A DNA stretch of 64,000 nucleotides from Ardenticatenaceae bacterium (GCA_020634245.1 JACKCC010000009.1:186001-250000); one strand, 5' to 3'; shown: positions 18,263 to 29,569, numbered from the stretch's first letter. The notes: generated by a model from the letters alone, not told the origin. Translations and numbers: made by a program.

Positions 18263-21200
18263 ATGCCAACGCGTCCTAACTCAAAATCAAAACTATCGCT
18301 GCAACAACAAGAACTGCTCAAACAACGGCTGGCTCAGCGCAAAAATCACATTCCTCGCCAGACGCACAACGGAACCGCATTGGCTTCTCTGGCCCAAAAC
18401 CGGCTATGGCTGGAAAACGAACTCATCCCCGACAGCCCTACCTACAATATCGCCCGCCGCTGGCAGTTAAACGGCCGTCTCAACATCCCCGCCCTGGAAA
18501 AAAGCTTCAACGCGGTCATCGTCCGCCATGAAGCACTCCGTACCACCTTCTCCCTGCAAGATGACCAAATCATCCAGAAAATCCACCCCCAACTCGTTTT
18601 GTCCCTGCCCGTTACAGATTTATCGGGGCTAAACGAGCCAGACCGGGCCAACAAGGTGGAATTATTGGCAAAGGAGGAAGCGAAACGGCCGTTCAACCTC
18701 ACTACCGGCCCCCTCATCCGCGCCCACCTGCTCCGCCTCGCTGATGAGAAGCAGGTACTCCTTTTCACCCTGCACCACATTATCGCCGACGGCTGGTCAA
18801 TGAACATCTTCTTGCGCGAACTAACCCAGCTTTACCACGCTTACGCCAACAATCAGACCCCGGATTTGCCGCTACCCGCCGTCCAATACGCTGACTTTGC
18901 CCACTGGCAGGAACAGCTATTACAAGGCTCGCACCTGCAAAAACAGCGCGAATATTGGCTGGAGCAGTTAAGCGGCCTGCCCGCCTATCTCGACTTGCCC
19001 ACCGACCGTCCCCGCCCTACGCCGCAAACCTTCGATGGCGCTATTGACACCTTCATTATCCCGGCTGCGCTGACTGAACCGCTCAAGACATTCAGTCAGA
19101 ACGAAGAAGCAACGTTGTTCATGACCTTGTTGGCCGCCTTTGAGATTATGCTGGCCCGTTACAGCCGCCAGAAGGACATTGCCATCGGCACACCCGTCGC
19201 TGGCCGCAGCCACCCCCATTTGGAAAATGCCATCGGCTTTTTCGTCAACACTGTTGTTTTGCGTGGACAATTGGATGGCCACCCAACATTCCACCACTTT
19301 TTAGACCAAACCCGACAGGTTGTGATGGCCGCATTAAGCCATCAGGATGTCTCCTTCGCCCAGTTGGTCGAAGAACTCAGACCCGTCCGCAATCTAAATC
19401 ATTCGCCGATTTTCCAGGTGTTGTTTACCCTCCAAAACACACCCGATACCAACTTTGACCTCTCCGGTTTAGATGGCCAATTGATAGTGATTCACTCAGA
19501 GACGGCCAAATACGACTTGTCTTTATTCGTCAAAGAAGTAGACAGTACACTGGAATGTACCTGGGAGTACAACACCGCCTTATTCGATCAGGCCACCATG
19601 CGCCGCATGGCTGCTAACTGGCAAACGCTGCTGGCCGGCATACTTGCCAATCCCAACCAATCTATCGCTGAACTGCCGCTGGTTAGCGAAGCTGAGCGGC
19701 AGCAGCTAAGCCAATGGAATGACACCCGGATTCCATACCCGCAAGATGCCACTATCCATACCTTGTTTGAGACCCAGGTAGCGCAAACACCGCAGCAAAC
19801 CGCCCTCATTTTTGCCGGAGAACAAATCAGTTACGATACGCTCAACCGGCGAGCGAATCAATTAGCTCGCTGGTTGCGCCGCCTGGGCGTCGGGCCAGAT
19901 GTATTGGTCGGGCTAAGTTTGGAGCGATCGGTGGAAATGATTGTGGGGATTCTGGCGATTCTCAAAGCCAGTGGTGCCTATTTGCCATTAGACACCGCCT
20001 ATCCGCCGGAACGTCAGGCTTTTATGCTGCAAGATGGCCAGGTATCAGTGATGCTGACCCAGCAATCACTATACGACAAATTGCCCCCAAATGAGCAGAT
20101 GACGGTTTTATGCCTCGATAGCGAGTGGGAGCAGATAGCCAATGAGAGCGAAGAAAATCTGGATGATGTGGCATATGCGTTTAACCTCGCCTACGTCATG
20201 TATACCTCTGGCTCAACCGGCCGCCCCAAAGGAGTTGCCATCACCCATCAAAACATCACCCGGCTGGTCAAAGGGGCCAATTATGCCAGTTTGACCGCCG
20301 ATGAGATTTTTCTCCAGGTTGCGCCAATTTCCTTTGATGCCGCGACGCTGGAAATATGGGGCTGCTTGCTCAACGGGGCGCGGCTGGTCATCGCCCCGCC
20401 GCAAAAATTATCGTTGGACGAATTGGCTACGCTGATTCAAACCGAGGCAGTATCGATTTTGTGGCTAACGGCTGGTTTGTTCCATCTGATGGTTGACGAC
20501 CATCTGGCGGCGTTCAACAGCGTGCGCCAATTGTTGGCAGGGGGTGATGTCTTGTCGCCGCCGCGCGTGCAGCGTGTGCTGCAAGAATTGCCTCGCTGCC
20601 AGATGATCAACGGGTATGGCCCCACTGAAAACACGACCTTTACAACTTGCTGCCCCTTATCGCCAACGGAAATTTTGGATACGGCCGTTCCCATTGGCTT
20701 CCCCATCTCCAACACCCAGGTCTACATTTTGGATGAAAACCTGGAACCGGCTCCGGTTGGCGTACCGGGTGAACTGTATGCCGGTGGCGACGGTCTGGCC
20801 AGGGGCTATTTGAACCAGCCGGGATTAACGGCTGCTGCCTTTATCCCCCATCCTTTTGCCGACAAACCGGGCCAACGGCTCTACCGTACTGGCGATCTGG
20901 CACGGTGGCTGCCAAGCGGCCGTATCGAATTCCTGGGCCGCCGCGATGATCAGGTCAAAATTCGCGGCTTCCGCATCGAGACGGGCGAAATCGAGACGAT
21001 TTTGAGTCAGCACCCCAACGTACGCCAGGGCGTCGTTCTGTCCCGCATTTCACCAGCAGGCGACAAATATCTGGCGGCTTATGTACTGCTAGGGGAAGTT
21101 GAAACGGCCGTTGCCGACCTGCGCCAATACCTTATCCAGCGCCTGCCCGACTACATGGTTCCCACCGCCTGGGTCATGATGGACAGCTTCCCTCTTGACC

Positions 21201-24200
21201 CCAACGGCAAAGTGGACCGCCGCGCCCTGCCCGAAGTCGATTTATCTCAGCGGCAGTTAACAACGGAACTGGCGCAGCCAACCACGCCTGCCGAGACAAT
21301 CCTGGCCGAAATCTGGCGCGATGTATTGGGACTCGACGAGATTAGCATTCACGATAATTTTTTCCAGTTGGGCGGTCATTCGCTGCTGGCGACGCGTATC
21401 ATGACCCGTATTCAAGACCGATTGCAACAAAAAGCCCCTCTGCTGACGCTCTTCAAGTTTCCCACAATAGCCGGACTGGCCAAAGCATTGGAACCCGAAC
21501 CGGTATTGGCAGAACGGCCGTTAATCAACACCGACCTGCGCCACGAAACCCAACAAATCATCATCCACAGCGGCCAGGAATGCATGGCCCTGCCCGCCTC
21601 CTTTGCCCAACAACGCCTGTTCTCCCTCGACCAACTCGAACCCAACAGCCCGCTGTACAACGCGCCGCTGCCCATCGAACTTCAGGGCGAACTGGACGAA
21701 ACCGCATTGCAGTTGGCCTTAGCCGACCTTATTGCCCGCCACGAAAGCCTACGTACCACTTTTGAACTGGTTGACGGCATACCCATGCAGTTTATCCACC
21801 CTGCCGGCTTACCTGACGTCCTTTTTGTCGATGGCTCCATATACTCGGCCGTCGAAATCGAACAACAAATCGTGGCCGAAGCCAGAAAGCCTTTCGATTT
21901 ACAAGCCGGACCGCTGCTGCGGGTCACGCTGTTCCAATATGATTTTGACAGGCACACCCTGCTCCTCGTTCTTCACCACATCATCACTGATGGCTGGTCA
22001 ATTCCTATCCTGTTGCATGAATTAATTGCACTGTATGAGGAATACGCCGAAGGAACTCTGGCCTCACTCCCCGTCATGCCTATCCAATATGCCGATTTTG
22101 CCTTATGGCAGCGGCAGTGGCTGCAAGGCGAACGGTTGGCGGAAAAGCTGGAATATTGGCGCGAACAATTAGCCGGTGCACCGACCGTTGTAGAACTGCC
22201 TACCAGCAAGCCGCGTGCTTCGTCACAAACTTTCGCCGGGGCAGATGTGGCCTTTCACTTGTCACCACAGTTGATGCAGCAGCTCCATGCGCTAAGCCGC
22301 CAATCAGGTATGACTCCCTACATGATTTCGCTGGCGATATTTTATGTCATGTTGTATCGCTACACAGGGCAATCGGACATTGTTGTCGGGTCGGCCGCGG
22401 CCAACCGGACGATGCCCGAACAGGAAGGATTGATCGGCTTTTTTGTCAATATGTTGGCTTTACGTGCGGACCTGTCGGGCAACCCGACCGTAACGACACT
22501 GTTAGCGCATGTGCGTGACCTGGTTTTGGCTGCGCAAACCCGGCAAGATGTACCGTTCGAGAAGCTGGTGGATGCCCTGGGGCTGGAACGCACATTGAGC
22601 CATTCGCCGCTGTTCCAGGTTACTTTTGCGTATGAAATCGACCGCTATCAACCAATTGAACGGCCGTTCCTGACCTGGATACCCCAAGATATGGGCGTCG
22701 GTCTGGTCAAGTACGATTTGTTGATGGGCCTGCGCGAGACTGGGTCAGGCATTAACGGTCTCATCGCCTACAATGCCGACTTGTTCGACCCGGCGGCGAT
22801 GCAGCGTATGGCTGACCATTATGTGACCCTGCTAGAAGCGGCGCTCACCCAGCCAGATCGGTCTATCGCATCACTGCCAATGTTAACGGCCGTCGAATGG
22901 CAAACCCAGCAGCAATGGAACGAAGCCGCCCGCTACGACACTCCCAACTGGCCTGACGTGCTGCATCGGATAGTCAGCATCGCCCAAAATCAGCCCGAAA
23001 AAACGGCAATGGTATCGGAAACGGCCGTTTTAACCTACGGTGAACTCAACCGTCGCGCCAACCAACTGGCTCACTTTCTGTTGGAACAAGGCGTCACAAC
23101 AGAAACAGCGGTAGGGATTTGTTTAGAACGGTCACCGTTAACGGCAGTCGCTGCCCTTGCCGTGTGGAAAGCCGGCGGTGCCTACGTTCCCCTCGATCCC
23201 GCTTACCCGGCCGACCGGCTGGAATTCATGCTGACTGACAGCCAATCCCGGCTGCTGCTCACTACCCGGAGCGCGGACAGCCTGTCCGCAAAAGCGGGCA
23301 AGCTGCCCACACTCCCGACCTTTGTTTGGTTGGACAATTGGCAGCCACTGGCCGACTATCCTGACCACAATCCATCCCCGTTAGCCGGCCTGGACAACCT
23401 GGCTTACCTCATCTATACCTCTGGCTCTACCGGACAGCCCAAAGGAACCGCCATCGCCCATCGCAGCCTGGTCAATATGGTTGCCTGGCATGTAGACGCC
23501 TTCCAACTAACCGCCGCCAGCAGAACCAGCATAGTATCCGCCCCTGCTTTCGACGCTTCTATTTGGGAATTGTGGCCCGGTCTGGCCGCCGGAGCCACCC
23601 TATTCATCCCTAATGATGATGTGCGCCTCATGCCCGATAAAATGCGTGATTGGCTCGTGGAAAAACAAATCACTCACTCTTTCCAGCCCACGCCGCTGGC
23701 CGACAACATGCTGAATCTGACCTGGCCGGAAGAAACGGCACTGCGCTTTATGACCACCGGCGGTGACGTTTTGCATCATTATCCGCCAGATACGCTGCCA
23801 TTCAGGATGGTCAATAATTACGGCCCCACCGAAAATACGGTAATTGCCTCCACAATATCCTTGAATCCAGCACAAAAACCAACCACTTTACCACCCATCG
23901 GCAAACCATCCGGCAATAGCCAAATTTATTTGCTGGATACGTACTTGCAGCCGGTTCCGGTTGGCGTGGTGGGCGAGCTGTATATTGGCGGCGCTGGTCT
24001 GGCGCGTGGCTATTGGCAACGGCCGTCCCTCACCGCCGCCAGCTTCATCCCCAATCCATTTAGCCAAAGTTCAGGCGAACGCCTCTACCGCACCGGTGAT
24101 TTAGCCCGTTACTTACCTGATGACGGCAACCATCCCAATGGTTGCCTCGAATTCATGGGCCGTATTGACCATCAAGTCAAAATTCGCGGCTTCCGCATTG

Positions 24201-26137
24201 AGTTAGGCGAAATCGAAACTGTGTTAAGCCGTCATCCAGATGTGCACGATGCAGTGGTCATCGTTCACGAAGAGGCTGGTCACAAGCGATTGATTGCCTA
24301 TCCGGTTATGGCCGATTCCCAACCGGTAGGCGAGCGATTACGCGCCTACTTGCAAACGCAGCTTCCCGCTTACATGGTTCCAACGGCGTTTGTGCCGATT
24401 GCCACCATCCCCTTAACACCCAATGGCAAAACTGACCGGGATGCACTGCCGACTCCAACTGACTTACCCGTACTACGCGAGATATATGCTGCACCGGAAA
24501 CGGCCGTTGAGCAGACCCTGGCCGACATCTGGCAAACCGTCTTGGGACTGAGGCGCGTCGGGATACATGACAATTTCTTCGAGTTAGGCGGCGATTCGAT
24601 ATTGAGCATCCGCATCGTGGCCAAGGCCAGAGATGCCGGTCTGACATTAAACATGCGCCAGTTATTTCAGCACCAGACGATTGCCGAGTTGGCAGCTGTC
24701 ATCGGCGTTGGCGAGGAAACGGCCGTTATCCCCATCGAAATCGCTACCGGCCAACCGGCTCCCCTGACGCCCATTCAACACTGGTTCTTCGAGCAGAATT
24801 TTGCCCGGCCTGACCAGTGGAACATGGCGCTCTTGTTGGAATTGAAACGGCCGTTGCCAAAAGCCACGCTGGAACAAGCAGTCGCTGCTCTCATCACCCA
24901 GCACGATGCCTTGCGGATGCAGTTTGAGCCAACAGGACACGGCTGGCGGCAGCGCCACACATCCCAACCCAACGGCGACTGGCTGCATTGGTTCACCGGT
25001 GTGACTGACCCCGCCGAACTGATTGCCCGGCAACAGGCTGCATTGAACATCACCGACGGCCCTCTATTCCGTGCCGCTTACTTCGATCGAGGCCAGCAGC
25101 CACACCAACTCCTGCTCATCGTCCACCACCTGGTGATGGATGGGATTTCCTGGCGCATTTTGCTAGAAGATTTACAGACGGCTTATGAACAGTTGGAACG
25201 GGGAACGGCCGTTACCCTGCCCGCCAAGACCACCAGCTTCCCCAAATGGGCGCAAACCCTGACCCGGCACGTCCAAAGTGACCAATTCGCACCCAATCTG
25301 GACTATTGGCTAAATAATGCGTCGGTGTCTAACCGCATCCCCCTGGACAATCCTGGCGGGAGCAACACCATGGCCACCGAAGTAATCATGAACTACACGT
25401 TGACTCCTGAAGAAACAGCAGCGCTGCTGCACGAAGTTCCCGCCGCCTACAATACCCGCATCGACGAGGTCTTGTTGACGGCTTTGGCCCAGGCATACCA
25501 AACGTGGACCGGCAGCCCTTCGCTGTCAATCAATCTGGAAGGACACGGCCGTGAAGAAATCCTGGCCAATACTGACATCACACGTACCATCGGCTGGTTC
25601 ACAACCCTTTACCCGATTCAACTACATTTATCAGCCACCGGTCAGCCGGGCGACGATCTGAAAGTTATTAAAGAACAGATACGGCAAATACCCAACCGGG
25701 GAATGGAATACGGCTTGCTGCGTTACCTGCATCCTGACCGTGAGTTGCGGGGGAGATTGGCGGAAAAGGGAACGGCCGTTCTCAGCTTCAACTACCTCGG
25801 TCAATTCAACGAACAAAACGAAGCCGGTCTTTTCCGCATCGTTGCCGGGGCTAGTGAGTCCTCCTTTGCACCGGAAAATCAACGCCTCCACATCCTCGAT
25901 GTCAATAGTTCCATTCATAATCAACAGCTGCATCTCAACCTACATTACAGCCGCGAACTGCACCACAAGCAAACCATTGCCCAATTCGGCAACGAGTTAA
26001 TGCGCTGCCTGCGCGGTTTGATCCAACACTGCCAATCGCCCCAGACCCAAGGCTACACACCCTCCGATTTCGACAAGATCGCCCTGAACCAAGGCGAATT
26101 AGATGATTTATTGGCCGAACTAGACGGCATTTTATAA
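18263..26137 (+). CDS. NRPS 2: two modules C-A-T-C-A-T with terminal epimerisation domain
   Basis: A 2624-residue synthetase. C (HHIIADGWS near residue 170), A3 (YTSGSTGRPKG near 647), T (GGHSLLATR near 1039), C (HHIITDGWS near 1238), A4 (YTSGSTGQPKG near 1718), T (ELGGDSILSIR near 2111, the GGDS form typical of carriers serving epimerases), and an E domain with HHLVMDGISWR near 2288, EGHGRE, TIGWFTTLYP and NYLGQF. By-eye codes: A3 DALWLGGTF(K), close to known valine codes; A4 DAWFTGNVI(K), leucine-like but not a standard code. The peptide would therefore leave this protein with a D-configured fourth residue. AGGAGAG precedes the ATG. All core motifs look intact. Confidence 0.93.
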   Translation: MPTRPNSKSKLSLQQQELLKQRLAQRKNHIPRQTHNGTALASLAQNRLWLENELIPDSPTYNIARRWQLNGRLNIPALEKSFNAVIVRHEALRTTFSLQDDQIIQKIHPQLVLSLPVTDLSGLNEPDRANKVELLAKEEAKRPFNLTTGPLIRAHLLRLADEKQVLLFTLHHIIADGWSMNIFLRELTQLYHAYANNQTPDLPLPAVQYADFAHWQEQLLQGSHLQKQREYWLEQLSGLPAYLDLPTDRPRPTPQTFDGAIDTFIIPAALTEPLKTFSQNEEATLFMTLLAAFEIMLARYSRQKDIAIGTPVAGRSHPHLENAIGFFVNTVVLRGQLDGHPTFHHFLDQTRQVVMAALSHQDVSFAQLVEELRPVRNLNHSPIFQVLFTLQNTPDTNFDLSGLDGQLIVIHSETAKYDLSLFVKEVDSTLECTWEYNTALFDQATMRRMAANWQTLLAGILANPNQSIAELPLVSEAERQQLSQWNDTRIPYPQDATIHTLFETQVAQTPQQTALIFAGEQISYDTLNRRANQLARWLRRLGVGPDVLVGLSLERSVEMIVGILAILKASGAYLPLDTAYPPERQAFMLQDGQVSVMLTQQSLYDKLPPNEQMTVLCLDSEWEQIANESEENLDDVAYAFNLAYVMYTSGSTGRPKGVAITHQNITRLVKGANYASLTADEIFLQVAPISFDAATLEIWGCLLNGARLVIAPPQKLSLDELATLIQTEAVSILWLTAGLFHLMVDDHLAAFNSVRQLLAGGDVLSPPRVQRVLQELPRCQMINGYGPTENTTFTTCCPLSPTEILDTAVPIGFPISNTQVYILDENLEPAPVGVPGELYAGGDGLARGYLNQPGLTAAAFIPHPFADKPGQRLYRTGDLARWLPSGRIEFLGRRDDQVKIRGFRIETGEIETILSQHPNVRQGVVLSRISPAGDKYLAAYVLLGEVETAVADLRQYLIQRLPDYMVPTAWVMMDSFPLDPNGKVDRRALPEVDLSQRQLTTELAQPTTPAETILAEIWRDVLGLDEISIHDNFFQLGGHSLLATRIMTRIQDRLQQKAPLLTLFKFPTIAGLAKALEPEPVLAERPLINTDLRHETQQIIIHSGQECMALPASFAQQRLFSLDQLEPNSPLYNAPLPIELQGELDETALQLALADLIARHESLRTTFELVDGIPMQFIHPAGLPDVLFVDGSIYSAVEIEQQIVAEARKPFDLQAGPLLRVTLFQYDFDRHTLLLVLHHIITDGWSIPILLHELIALYEEYAEGTLASLPVMPIQYADFALWQRQWLQGERLAEKLEYWREQLAGAPTVVELPTSKPRASSQTFAGADVAFHLSPQLMQQLHALSRQSGMTPYMISLAIFYVMLYRYTGQSDIVVGSAAANRTMPEQEGLIGFFVNMLALRADLSGNPTVTTLLAHVRDLVLAAQTRQDVPFEKLVDALGLERTLSHSPLFQVTFAYEIDRYQPIERPFLTWIPQDMGVGLVKYDLLMGLRETGSGINGLIAYNADLFDPAAMQRMADHYVTLLEAALTQPDRSIASLPMLTAVEWQTQQQWNEAARYDTPNWPDVLHRIVSIAQNQPEKTAMVSETAVLTYGELNRRANQLAHFLLEQGVTTETAVGICLERSPLTAVAALAVWKAGGAYVPLDPAYPADRLEFMLTDSQSRLLLTTRSADSLSAKAGKLPTLPTFVWLDNWQPLADYPDHNPSPLAGLDNLAYLIYTSGSTGQPKGTAIAHRSLVNMVAWHVDAFQLTAASRTSIVSAPAFDASIWELWPGLAAGATLFIPNDDVRLMPDKMRDWLVEKQITHSFQPTPLADNMLNLTWPEETALRFMTTGGDVLHHYPPDTLPFRMVNNYGPTENTVIASTISLNPAQKPTTLPPIGKPSGNSQIYLLDTYLQPVPVGVVGELYIGGAGLARGYWQRPSLTAASFIPNPFSQSSGERLYRTGDLARYLPDDGNHPNGCLEFMGRIDHQVKIRGFRIELGEIETVLSRHPDVHDAVVIVHEEAGHKRLIAYPVMADSQPVGERLRAYLQTQLPAYMVPTAFVPIATIPLTPNGKTDRDALPTPTDLPVLREIYAAPETAVEQTLADIWQTVLGLRRVGIHDNFFELGGDSILSIRIVAKARDAGLTLNMRQLFQHQTIAELAAVIGVGEETAVIPIEIATGQPAPLTPIQHWFFEQNFARPDQWNMALLLELKRPLPKATLEQAVAALITQHDALRMQFEPTGHGWRQRHTSQPNGDWLHWFTGVTDPAELIARQQAALNITDGPLFRAAYFDRGQQPHQLLLIVHHLVMDGISWRILLEDLQTAYEQLERGTAVTLPAKTTSFPKWAQTLTRHVQSDQFAPNLDYWLNNASVSNRIPLDNPGGSNTMATEVIMNYTLTPEETAALLHEVPAAYNTRIDEVLLTALAQAYQTWTGSPSLSINLEGHGREEILANTDITRTIGWFTTLYPIQLHLSATGQPGDDLKVIKEQIRQIPNRGMEYGLLRYLHPDRELRGRLAEKGTAVLSFNYLGQFNEQNEAGLFRIVAGASESSFAPENQRLHILDVNSSIHNQQLHLNLHYSRELHHKQTIAQFGNELMRCLRGLIQHCQSPQTQGYTPSDFDKIALNQGELDDLLAELDGIL

Positions 26138-26144
26138 CCAACCT

Positions 26145-26201
26145 GTAGAGGCGCGGCCTTATGCCCGCCCAACCACGGGCGACCACAAGGGTCGCCCCTA
26201 C
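26145..26201. repeat. Intergenic inverted repeat of the GTAGGGGCG family
   Basis: An imperfect palindrome starts GTAGAGGCG and ends CGCCCCTAC, with an inner GGGCGACCACAAGGGTCGCC stretch. It fills most of the gap between synthetases 2 and 3. A close relative stands at 53052-53110 and a partial one at 51829. It may form an RNA hairpin within the operon. Confidence 0.7.
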
Positions 26202-26215
26202 ATTGAGAACGTTTT

Positions 26216-29200
26216 ATGGACCGAAAGCAAATAGAAGATATTTATCCGCTCTCACCCATGCAGCAGGGGATGTTGTTTGATACGCTGTATCTGGCCGGTA
26301 CAGGCATTTACGTCGAGCGTAATGCCATCAAATTAACGGGGATTTTGGATACGGCCGTATTCCAACACGCCTGGGCCAAAATCGTCGCCCGCCATCCCAT
26401 CTTACGCACCCTGTTCCTGTGGGAAAATCGGGACACGCCGCTGCAAGTGGTCCGCAAAGAAGCAGCCCTGACCTTGCAGCACCTCGATTGGCGCAACTTA
26501 CCCGCCGATTCCCATCAAAGCCGCCTGGATAAATTCCTGGATGACGAACGGCAAAACGAATTCGACCTCAAACAAGCGCCGCTGCTCCGCCTCACCCTTA
26601 TCCGGTTGGCCGAAGACTCTTATTATTTGGGCATCGTCTTCCACCACATCATCATCGACCGCTGGTCAATCGGTTTGCTGCTTAATGAACTATTTTTGCT
26701 CTATCGCGCCGAAAAACATGGCGAACCTCTGCGGCTGGCTCCGGTACGGCCGTATGGCGACTACATCGGCTGGCTGCAACAACAAGACCAGGCCCGGCTC
26801 GCAGCCTTTTGGCGGGAAAACCTGGCCGGATTCACCGCCCCCACCCCATTCAACATCGAAAGCAGCCATCGTCCCACCGTCGGCGAAGCCAACTACAAAC
26901 AGGCTGAAACCTGGCTCTCCCCAGAAAGCCAATCCCGACTCACCACTTTTGCCCGCCAGCACCGCCTGACGCTTAACACCATCGTGCAAGGCGCCTGGGC
27001 GCTGCTGCTTCATCATTACAGCGGCGAATCCGATGTGCTCTTTGGCGCAACGGTAGCTGGCCGCCCCGCCGATTTAGCCGGCGTGGAGCAAATGGTAGGG
27101 TTGTTTATCAACACGCTGCCGGTTCGCGTGCAAATTCCAGCCGCGATACCGCTCGTTGACTGGCTGAAGAACCTACAAGAGCAAACGGCCGTTTTGCAGC
27201 AAGTTTCGCACACAGCCCTCATCGACATTCAGGGTTGGAGCGACATCGCCGCCGGTTCGCCTCTGTTTGAAAGCATTATTGTTTTTGAAAACATCCCTGT
27301 TGAGAACATGCCCACTGATACCGGGCTGGCAGTTTCCGGTGTGGGCGTGACAGTGCGCGGGCAGATGGCCTATCCCTTAACCATTACCGTCAATCCCAAC
27401 GATCGGGGGCAGATATGGTTGCAAGTCACTTATGAGCAGGAGCGGTTTGAAACGCAGGCTATCCAACGCTTAACCGAACATCTGAAGATTTTGCTAGAAA
27501 ATATACCGGAACAGGAACAGCAGGCGATCACGGCCGTTCCCTATCTCTCCCCCGCCGAACAAACCCAATTACTGGATGTGTTCAGCGGCGCGGGCGTGGC
27601 AACGGCCGTTGCCAACAAACTCATCCACCAGCGCATCGCCCGGCAAGCCGCCCGAACCCCGGATGCGCTGGCACTGGCTACCATCAAGCCCGCCCAACGC
27701 CCCAGCTTTTTCCTCGATGCCGACAAAACGATGCCCCAGGCCAGTTTGACTTATGCCCAATTGAACGGCCGTGCCAACCAACTGGCGCGTCATCTCATCA
27801 CACTGGGCGTAGGGCCGGAAAAAATCGTCGCCGTCCACCGCGCCCGCTCGGCGGAAACCCTCGTTTGTATGCTGGCAATTTTGAAAGCGGGCGGCGTCTT
27901 TTTGCCGCTCGATCCGGCCCTGCCGGAACAGCGCCTGGCCCACATTATAGCCGATGCCCGACCGGTCGCAGCCATCACCGATGCCGACAGCGCCGCCAAT
28001 TGGCCGGGGATTCCAGCTTTTTGCCCAGAGCAAATGGCTGAACAACTTGCTAATTATGCGACGGAAGATGTGACACGGCTGTTAACCTCCGACAACAGCG
28101 CCTACCTCATTTACACATCGGGCACAACCGGCCAGCCCAAAGGCACGCTCATTTCCCACGGCGCCTTGGCCAATCACGCCCAGGCCATCGTCAAACAATA
28201 TGGCCTGTCACCCAGCGACCGGGTGCTGCAATTTGCCGCGCTGTCATTCGATGTGGCCCTGGAAGAGATTTTCCCCACCTGGCTGGCCGGAGCGGCGCTT
28301 CTGTTACGGCCGTTAGACGTTCCCGCGCTCGATGAATTCAACCAACTCATCGAATCAGAACAGTTAACCGTCCTCAACATTCCCGCGCCGTACTGGCATG
28401 AATGGGTAGCCGAAATTGCCCACACGCCCCTGTTTACCACCGCCGATTCGCTGCGGCTGGTCATCGTTGGCTCCGATAAAGTAATGGCAGAAAAACTGGC
28501 TCAATGGCAGGACCTGATGACCCGGCCCGTTCAACTGTTAAATGGTTACGGCCCTACGGAAGCGACGATTACAGCCACCCTGTACCAGGCCGATTCCGTA
28601 CCTGATGGATTATCTGTGGTGCCGTTGGGACGGCCGTTAGAAAATGTGACGGCGTATGTATTGGATGGCAACGGCCGTCCTGCACCCATCGGCGTCATTG
28701 GTGAATTGTATTTAGGCGGCGTTGGTCTGGCACACGGCTACCTCAACCAGCCGGGGCAAACGGCTGCGACCTTCGTGCCTAATCCGTTCAGTACCCAACC
28801 CGGTCAGCGCCTGTACCGCACCGGTGATTTAGCCCGCTGGCTGCCCGACGGCAATCTGGCCTTTGTCGGCCGCACCGACCATCAGGTTAAGATTCGCGGT
28901 TTCCGTATCGAATTAGAAGAAATCGAAAACAGCCTGACCCGGCACAGTGGTGTACGGCAAGCCGTCGTCGTTGCCGATGCAAACAATGAACGACTGGCCG
29001 CCTACATTTTACCCGACGATTTTTCACTAACGGCCAAAAGCCTGCAAAGTTGGGCCGAAAGCCAACTGCCCGCTTATATGGTTCCCAGCAGTTGGCTGCT
29101 GCTAGACACTTTCCCGCTGACGGCCAGCGGCAAGGTCAATCGTCAGGCTTTGCCAGAACCCCGTTTTGATAACGGCCGTGACTCTTACGTCGCTCCTCGT

Positions 29201-29569
29201 CACAAAGATGAACATACCATCGCCGCTATTTGGTCGGAGGTTTTAGAAGTGGAAAAGATTGGTATTTACGACAATTTTTTCCAATTGGGCGGTCATTCGC
29301 TGCGAGCCACGCAAATTGTTTCGCGGATGCGGCAGCAATTGGGCTGGGATGTGCCCATCCGAGCTGTTTTTGAATCGCCAACCATTGCCAGTTTATCAGA
29401 CCGTTTCGCGCCCCGCCTCGCGGCAGAACCCATCACCGATGATGAGGTCATGGCAGAATTGATTGACGAGCTGGATGGCTTCTCGGATGCAGATTTAGAC
29501 GAGTTGGAATCCCTGCTTGATTTTACGGAACACGATTTTGGAGACCAAAGACTGGAAGCTGGAGATTAA
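26216..29569 (+). CDS. NRPS 3: single module C-A-T
   Basis: A 1117-residue synthetase with one C-A-T module. The N-terminus IEDIYPLSPMQQGMLFDTL is the opening typical of condensation domains that accept a D-amino acyl donor, which fits the epimerase ending NRPS 2. The core motif near residue 142 reads HHIIIDRWS: the catalytic second histidine and the aspartate are kept but the glycine is arginine. A5 has YTSGTTGQPKG near 634 and a by-eye code of about DVENIGGIT, not assigned; its SFDVALEEIFP segment is unusual. T is QLGGHSLRATQ near 1028. A highly acidic tail follows (DDEVMAELIDELDGFSDADL), possibly a docking element. The final residues RLEAGD are encoded by a dispersed intergenic repeat. Confidence 0.92.
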   Translation: MDRKQIEDIYPLSPMQQGMLFDTLYLAGTGIYVERNAIKLTGILDTAVFQHAWAKIVARHPILRTLFLWENRDTPLQVVRKEAALTLQHLDWRNLPADSHQSRLDKFLDDERQNEFDLKQAPLLRLTLIRLAEDSYYLGIVFHHIIIDRWSIGLLLNELFLLYRAEKHGEPLRLAPVRPYGDYIGWLQQQDQARLAAFWRENLAGFTAPTPFNIESSHRPTVGEANYKQAETWLSPESQSRLTTFARQHRLTLNTIVQGAWALLLHHYSGESDVLFGATVAGRPADLAGVEQMVGLFINTLPVRVQIPAAIPLVDWLKNLQEQTAVLQQVSHTALIDIQGWSDIAAGSPLFESIIVFENIPVENMPTDTGLAVSGVGVTVRGQMAYPLTITVNPNDRGQIWLQVTYEQERFETQAIQRLTEHLKILLENIPEQEQQAITAVPYLSPAEQTQLLDVFSGAGVATAVANKLIHQRIARQAARTPDALALATIKPAQRPSFFLDADKTMPQASLTYAQLNGRANQLARHLITLGVGPEKIVAVHRARSAETLVCMLAILKAGGVFLPLDPALPEQRLAHIIADARPVAAITDADSAANWPGIPAFCPEQMAEQLANYATEDVTRLLTSDNSAYLIYTSGTTGQPKGTLISHGALANHAQAIVKQYGLSPSDRVLQFAALSFDVALEEIFPTWLAGAALLLRPLDVPALDEFNQLIESEQLTVLNIPAPYWHEWVAEIAHTPLFTTADSLRLVIVGSDKVMAEKLAQWQDLMTRPVQLLNGYGPTEATITATLYQADSVPDGLSVVPLGRPLENVTAYVLDGNGRPAPIGVIGELYLGGVGLAHGYLNQPGQTAATFVPNPFSTQPGQRLYRTGDLARWLPDGNLAFVGRTDHQVKIRGFRIELEEIENSLTRHSGVRQAVVVADANNERLAAYILPDDFSLTAKSLQSWAESQLPAYMVPSSWLLLDTFPLTASGKVNRQALPEPRFDNGRDSYVAPRHKDEHTIAAIWSEVLEVEKIGIYDNFFQLGGHSLRATQIVSRMRQQLGWDVPIRAVFESPTIASLSDRFAPRLAAEPITDDEVMAELIDELDGFSDADLDELESLLDFTEHDFGDQRLEAGD

